In this document: piece after piece, positions 59,045 to 64,000 of the stretch
Layout of the letters: each line of letters starts with the position of its first letter
Numbering within the stretch: position 1 is the stretch's first letter
NCBI RefSeq assembly: GCF_000002235.5
Contig: NW_022145539.1
Location: 1,377,501 to 1,441,500, forward strand
Direction of reading: 5' to 3'
DNA: 64,000 nt
Source of the DNA: Strongylocentrotus purpuratus
Taxonomy: Eukaryota; Echinodermata; Echinoidea; Camarodonta; Strongylocentrotidae
Notes under the pieces: model-generated
Databases searched by the model: none
Told to the model about the DNA's origin: nothing
The model's input: the letters and a program-made list of their open reading frames with translations, nothing else
Translations under genes and position numbers: made by a program

Positions 59045-62000
59045 TTCCAGTGAAGATGCATTTGATAATTCAAGGAAACTTGACTGCAAAGATCTCCATG
59101 GTTATCTACGGACCCTTCAAGGATCTGTCTTAGATAGACTTTACAATCATCCTGCAACATGTCTGGCTGTTTTTCGGTAAAATATAATCAAAAGAATGCT
59201 TATTTGGGATTTAATTTATTGCCTTTCATTGAAAGTGTGGTCCCACAGGTGAACATTTGTGTCATCAACGTCCGTCAGAGTACCAGTGCAGAGCCTGCAT
59301 AGGAAAACGATTCAAAAAGCGGGTTCGGTCACACATAGGAGCATCACTATCCTGACTGTGTAGTAAAACAGGCAACACTGGCACCAGCACATTAACGCGA
59401 CACATTTGAAAGCCTGCGGTATGACACTTTCAAATGTCCTACTAATTAATTAAATGGGATATAGATCTAGACTAACCCATCACAAATAAATAAAGAATGG
59501 AACTTACAAGTTTCGTTAGTGTAAATTTCCTTGGTTTCTAGACATCTGGCCTACTTGTTTGCTTATAGCCCATCCGCAATTCAGCTAACGTGCGCCATTT
59601 TCGGATTTTATGACCTTTGTTTTTAAAGACCGTTCGCGACCGCTTACGTCCGAATATATGCATGTTGATATGGACGCGATCGGTTGTGTACACAGCTCAG
59701 CGGTAGGCTATTGCGTACGAGCGTTTTTAGAGTTTGGTATACATTTCAGCCCAACTATTAGCCGACAGAGGTGGCGGAGCATTACTATATAATTCCAAAG
59801 TATAATATTCAATTTAGCAATTTTGGGGTCTTAATAATAATAATATTAATAATGATACTAATAATAAGCATTTCGAAAGTCTATCTAGAAATTTGTACGG
59901 AATAAGAGGCCTAGGTGCTTTAAACCTGCGATAAAGCAATAAATGAAAACGTCTGCGAGATAAGAAAACTACCCGTCAGATGTTGCGCAAGAGCCACGGG
60001 TCACGAGCATCGAAATCCAAGTCAACAGTCACGTATGTTTTCACCGGGGCCTAGACAACTCGCCACAAAAACAACCCGCCCCAAGACAGCTCGACACAAT
60101 ACCCTGTACATCTCGCAACAATACCCTGCACAACTTGCTACGGTCGAGTTGTCCAGGGTATTGTGGCGAGATATCCAGGGAGGGTATTGTGTCGAGTTGT
60201 TCAGGGCGAGCTGTCTTTGTGGCGAATTGTAGCGCATGTAGAAGTCAGTGTATGGTGTGCGTAAAGTGCGCAGTTTTGAGGTCATCGCAATCGAGGAGGG
60301 AATCATGCTGCCGTCTCTGTAAAAGAAGGAGGAAAAAGGGCTTTAAAAGTTAGTTTTGAATTCTTTTTTTCTATTATAAAAATAATTTAATAATCTTAAA
60401 TACTGTAAAATGTAAGACAAATATAACATAACCTATGTTATGTTGTATTTGTCTTACATTTTATGATCTTAATACTAAAAAAAATCCACCCCGTGCATAC
60501 CACATACATGCAGTGCTAGAGGTCCATACGCATTAGCATGGACTCTCTATGCTTTGCTGGAGTGGGTTCGGTTGGGTCACATTTTTTCAAAATGTAAAGA
60601 AGTAGACCCTAAGAATTCGATTTTGACTTAGGTTTACAATTACGATGTTTTTCAACTCCTCTGACCACTTGAAATTATAATTTGATTTTGAACTTTGATT
60701 TTGAAGAAGTCTTCGATAGTTCGATGGAAAAAAGGGTGAATCCTCGTCCTAACCCAATTCATCCCATGTTGTATATCGTCAATTTAACATGGAAGAGAAA
60801 GCATGCATGCGGAAAATTCTTAATTCCAAGCCGCATGTTGGCGATGCGAAAAATGGATTCTGTGATGATACTCATGCTCCTTGATGCATTTTCACATTTA
60901 CTTTGCACAGAAACTTTCACGTTATGAACGATAAATCCTTGAGAAGATGGAAAAACCCATAAAAGTAGACGGTGAATTGGGGGTATTTTATTACGCGGAA
61001 TTCATTCTTCGCATTGCCAGTGCACGGATCAGGAACACTACATCTGCAGAGCGCCGAAGAAAAAAAAGTCTACTCGAAAATGTGGACAATCCTTATTTTT
61101 TAGGACACGATTTGTCCAAGTTTTCGAGAATATCCTCGTTCATGCAGACATTCCTAATTCTCCAACCAGCGCCCCTACTGATGACAATTAACATTTTGAG
61201 GTCAACTCTAGGTCTAGATCTAATTCTAGATTTAAATCTTACATAATTTGTAAACATATTTAAAGGAAAAAATGGGAATAAATTCTGGCTTGTCACAAAA
61301 CTAGGCACATTCATGGGGCACTAGAGGGCGCTTTGCGCGCGTACGAAAATCTGAATGGCCTTGCTGCGGTGGGTCGGCAATAATCAGCCCAAAACTTGGA
61401 TATGGGAGGGTGGAAGGATATATCTTTTTTATAATGTTATCTGGTCTTACCCTTAACCATCCTATGTTTAATCTATGTAGAAATAACATGCGAGTACGAT
61501 AAGAGAAACATCAGGCCCATTACTGATGCAACTTTTAAAATATTAGCCTAGAAATGACCACCAAACGGAAAAAATTGACATTTTTTCCCGACAAATCTTC
61601 ATAAATCTGATTTAGATACAAGTCACATCTAGGTACACTAATACAAATACGATTTTCTGAAAATTCAGGTATTAATTTTTAAGTTTCTTTCAAGTATATT
61701 TCTGCGCATTGCAGCGCCAATGTTCTTCACTGCTTCAAAATCACCCTTGAAAATTTTTTTTTGCAACGAATTTGTTACGAGGTCCGCGAGTGTTCCCCGT
61801 TCCTTGCGTGTTGAAAGTTTGGTAATACATAGTTTACATTGACTCGCGCACGAAAAAATGGTCGAAAACAAAATGTCAAATGAAGAAATAAACAAGCTTT
61901 TGTATAGTTATAAGAGTTCTACCAAGGTTTCTTTGTCGATTTAATTTATTATATAGTCTCAATTAGAATTCAGAATTATCTCACTGAAAAGTTAAGAAAC

Positions 62001-63800
62001 CGACGATGTTCTCGATCGTAGTTATTTTCATTTTGCCAGCAGCCGATCTAGCGTTGTTTGGGCAAAAAGCTAGGCCGCTGCCTTCCCATCGCAAACCTTT
62101 CTGAGTCCCGCTAAAATGGCGCGCTGCGGAGCTCCGAAGCTGCGTTGGTATCGCTGCAAACTCTCTGCCGGCTAGCTCCCCACGACGGACCATTCGCGGT
62201 ATGGCGAGAGTGTGTGTGTGAGGTACGATTTTGGATTCGAGAACGCACGTAATGCAACCGTGCGCGTCATATTCAGCTGTCGAATGTCTACGACCAATTT
62301 TACATGTACGATTTTTAGTACAGATACTTGGTCAGTTTTCTTCTTATATCTTTGGTTTTACAACATTTAAAAATATAATTTCTTCAAATTTGCTCCTGAC
62401 TCGGTTCAGACTAATTGTGTGATGTGTTTTCAAGTCAATTTTTTGAATATATTTTTTTGCATGAATTTGCCTAACAAAACATGGTTATTTAAATGAAAAA
62501 ACTAATAATGGCTTTTCACCATGTTCACACTCTAATTATGACTTAATAGATCTGCACTAGGCCTAACTCCTGTAAGTATAAATAGATAGATTTTAATAAT
62601 TAATATCCAATTTTTCACTAGCAATTAAAAAGTTGTAGTCAATAGATGTTTATTGGCAATGTTTGGGGATGGGGAGTCTGGCTTTACTTGTATGACATTC
62701 TTTTCTTTAATATTGGAACTAATTTGTTGTATATTATTACCTCTTTCTGTGCAGTGAGCTTCCAGTTTTGGGCAAACATTGCATCATGAGGGTTTTGTTC
62801 ATTGACACTCCCATTCCCCAAGCTGCAGTCACCTCATGGATACAGAGCAACCAGCAGGAGTAAGTTAACCCTCTCACTCTCAGGACAGGATTTATTTATA
62901 GGGCAAAATTGATCACATTTTTTTCTCCAAATTGGCAACAATAATTATTTTTTCTTTTATTGCTAGTTTGCTACATTGTTAAGATAAGATCTTAGTTAAG
63001 ATGGTATGTCTCTGAAGAAAACAAAATCAGTCACCTCATGGATACAGAGCAATCAGCAGGAGTAAGTTAATCCTTTCAGGACAAGATTTATTTATAGGGC
63101 TAAATTGATCTCGCTTTGTTCTTCAAATTGGCAACAATAATTGAAAATATTGTCAAAAGGTTGGAAAATTTGCCAATTCCTATAGAAAAACAAGGAATTT
63201 TAATTTCTCTACAGGTTGCAAATACGACAAATTTGCTCCCTGTTGACGTGTAATTTTGAGGAGTGTAGAAAGATTTTTTTAAATTTGCTTTTGTGCTATA
63301 TTGAAAGGGGGAATTTTTGAATCTTTTGGGCTTTCTATATTATATTCTACCTACATTCAGCTGTCCATTGATATAAAGTTGTATTTTCAATTGGTTAAAA
63401 ACTTCAATTCAAGCTTTATCAAGAGAAGATCTAAAAAATAATACAGAAACAATACAAATATAGACAAATAGTATTAATATATATTAATCTCAATGCCTTG
63501 GTCTTCATGTTCATCTGAGAATTTTATACTTTAATGTGATTAATGTCATTTGTAAAGGGATTAAATGAAACAAAATCATTAAACTGTCTCAGCTATAAAT
63601 CTCAAGTCTTTTGTATTTGAATGGGTAATGTTTAGATATTTTGTCCCTTTTTTTGTTATTGTTTATAGACAGCTGCATGCAGCACTGAAAACATTGACGG
63701 ATCTTCGTCTGTTCAGGGACCAGTCACTGCCCGGCGGCCTTCCAGGATGGCTTCTCAATCTCACCTTCAGGACTAATCTCAAGACTGCTCTTATTGGAGG
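59037..63800 (+). CDS. GTF2H4: TFIIH subunit p52 (GTF2H4), 5' part
   Basis: Three exons lie in the window: 59037-59176, 62755-62859, 63669-63800, phases 2-2-2, all GT-AG. They encode about 125 residues; the last donor GTAAGG is at 63801, so the gene continues beyond the edge (the human protein has 462 residues). Exon 1 ends with VLDRLYNHPATCLAVFR, almost identical to human VLDRLYGHPATCLAVFR. Exon 2 reads ELPVLGKHCIMRVLFIDTPI followed by PQAAVTSW. Exon 3 has LPGGLPGWLLNLTFRTNLKT. p52 (yeast Tfb2) is a core TFIIH subunit that anchors and stimulates the XPB ATPase in transcription initiation and nucleotide excision repair. Intron 1 is 3.6 kb and repeat-rich. Confidence 0.93.
60056..60230. repeat. 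Compound inverted/iterated repeat in GTF2H4 intron 1
   Basis: The left half carries CAACTCGCCACAAA, AGCTCGACACAATACCCTG and TCTCGCAACAATACCCTG. The right half carries their inverses, CAGGGTATTGTGGCGAGAT, GGGTATTGTGTCGAGTTG and TTTGTGGCGAATTG. The same 12-19-bp module is thus iterated within each arm and inverted between arms. Confidence 0.85.
60407..60462. repeat. Near-perfect 26-bp-arm hairpin
   Basis: Arms 60407-60432 (AAAATGTAAGACAAATATAA and on) and 60437-60462 are reverse complements with one mismatch, separated by only CTAT. It could form a cruciform or an RNA stem-loop. The very short loop is unlike a typical microRNA precursor. Confidence 0.9.
60780..61180. mobile_element. Dispersed inverted-repeat element, copy 2
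   Basis: Partner of 29270-29545. Arms GATGCGAAAAATGGATTCTG near 60843-60862 and GCGGAATTCATTCTTCGCAT near 60995-61014 enclose sequence that matches copy 1 in reverse orientation. The outer flank ACCAGCGCCCCTA near 61165 matches copy 1 in the same orientation. It lies in GTF2H4 intron 1. Confidence 0.65.
63020..63145 (+). pseudogene. Tandem copy of the GTF2H4 exon 2 end and donor
   Basis: The last 31 bases of exon 2 plus the donor and about 90 bases of intron are repeated about 200 bp downstream. TCACCTCATGGATACAGAGC, then AATCAGCAGGAGTAAGTTAA, differs from the gene by a single base in the exon part. The intronic parts also match (GACA(A/G)GATTTATTTATAGGG, AAATTGGCAACAATAATT). The copy is preceded by AAAATCAG, a usable acceptor, so a 31-base cryptic exon could form. 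Confidence 0.88.
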
Positions 63801-64000
63801 GTAAGGGTATCCAGTTTGTTACAGGATGACTATATGTTTTTGGTATTATTAATGACAGGTCTAATGCCAGTAATTCTATATTTGCCTCTTACTCAAGAGT
63901 AACTGTGTTGCTTTCCATCCCTTGTTTTGGTAGGAGGATGAATGCAACTCTGATGTTTTTACATATATCAGTCTGACTTATACATGTGTGGTTAAGTGCA

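Noticed and set aside
59240..59345. Possible C2H2 zinc finger (YQCRACIGKRFKKRVRSH)
   Set aside because: A C-x2-C and one His are visible but the second His is missing, the frame closes quickly and there is only one such unit; probably chance or a very old relic.

Overview
The window is animal nuclear DNA: AT-rich, intron-rich, and packed with microsatellites, poly(C) runs, tRNA-derived SINEs, LINE remnants and short inverted-repeat elements. The gene content and repeat style point to a marine invertebrate deuterostome, most likely an echinoderm such as a sea urchin. That placement is inference; no species-specific marker was read.

Five protein genes are supported. Four were assembled exon by exon, and every intron phase closes. 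(1) 12.7-13.5 kb, minus strand: an intronless IER2/IER5-family immediate-early gene whose upstream region carries two perfect CREs and two CCAAT boxes. (2) 18.4-29.8 kb, minus strand: a 15-exon gene whose last eleven exons encode the SPOUT1 (C9orf114/CENP-32) SPOUT methyltransferase, while its first four encode part of an ALS2CR8/CaRF-like domain. (3) 31.6-40.5 kb, plus strand: FBXO38, nine coding exons. (4) 48.3-53.1 kb, minus strand: TRIM45, five coding exons, one intron with a GC donor. (5) 59.0-63.8 kb, plus strand: the first three coding exons of GTF2H4 (TFIIH p52), which runs off the right edge. These are unrelated housekeeping or regulatory genes; nothing suggests a shared pathway. SPOUT1 and FBXO38 are divergent, with about 1.8 kb between their start codons.

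The rest is repeat-rich. The left 12 kb holds no gene I can support. A mosaic at 42-43.3 kb contains a broken, internally duplicated Myb/SANT-like gene next to the C-terminal end of a LINE ORF2. A 37.2 kb intronic fragment encodes a reverse-transcriptase motif. At least five families of short non-autonomous elements can be defined by their ends: TTAA-flanked, TA-flanked, hAT-like with an 8-bp target duplication, and foldback types.

Two observations stand out. One is the CaRF-like/SPOUT1 chimeric gene model. The other is a repeated pattern in which short tandem duplications (about 150-260 bp units) straddle exon edges: the FBXO38 exon 2 acceptor, the FBXO38 last exon, the TRIM45 last exon and the GTF2H4 exon 2 donor. 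These leave partial exon copies, some still open or carrying splice signals, in introns or 3' flanks.
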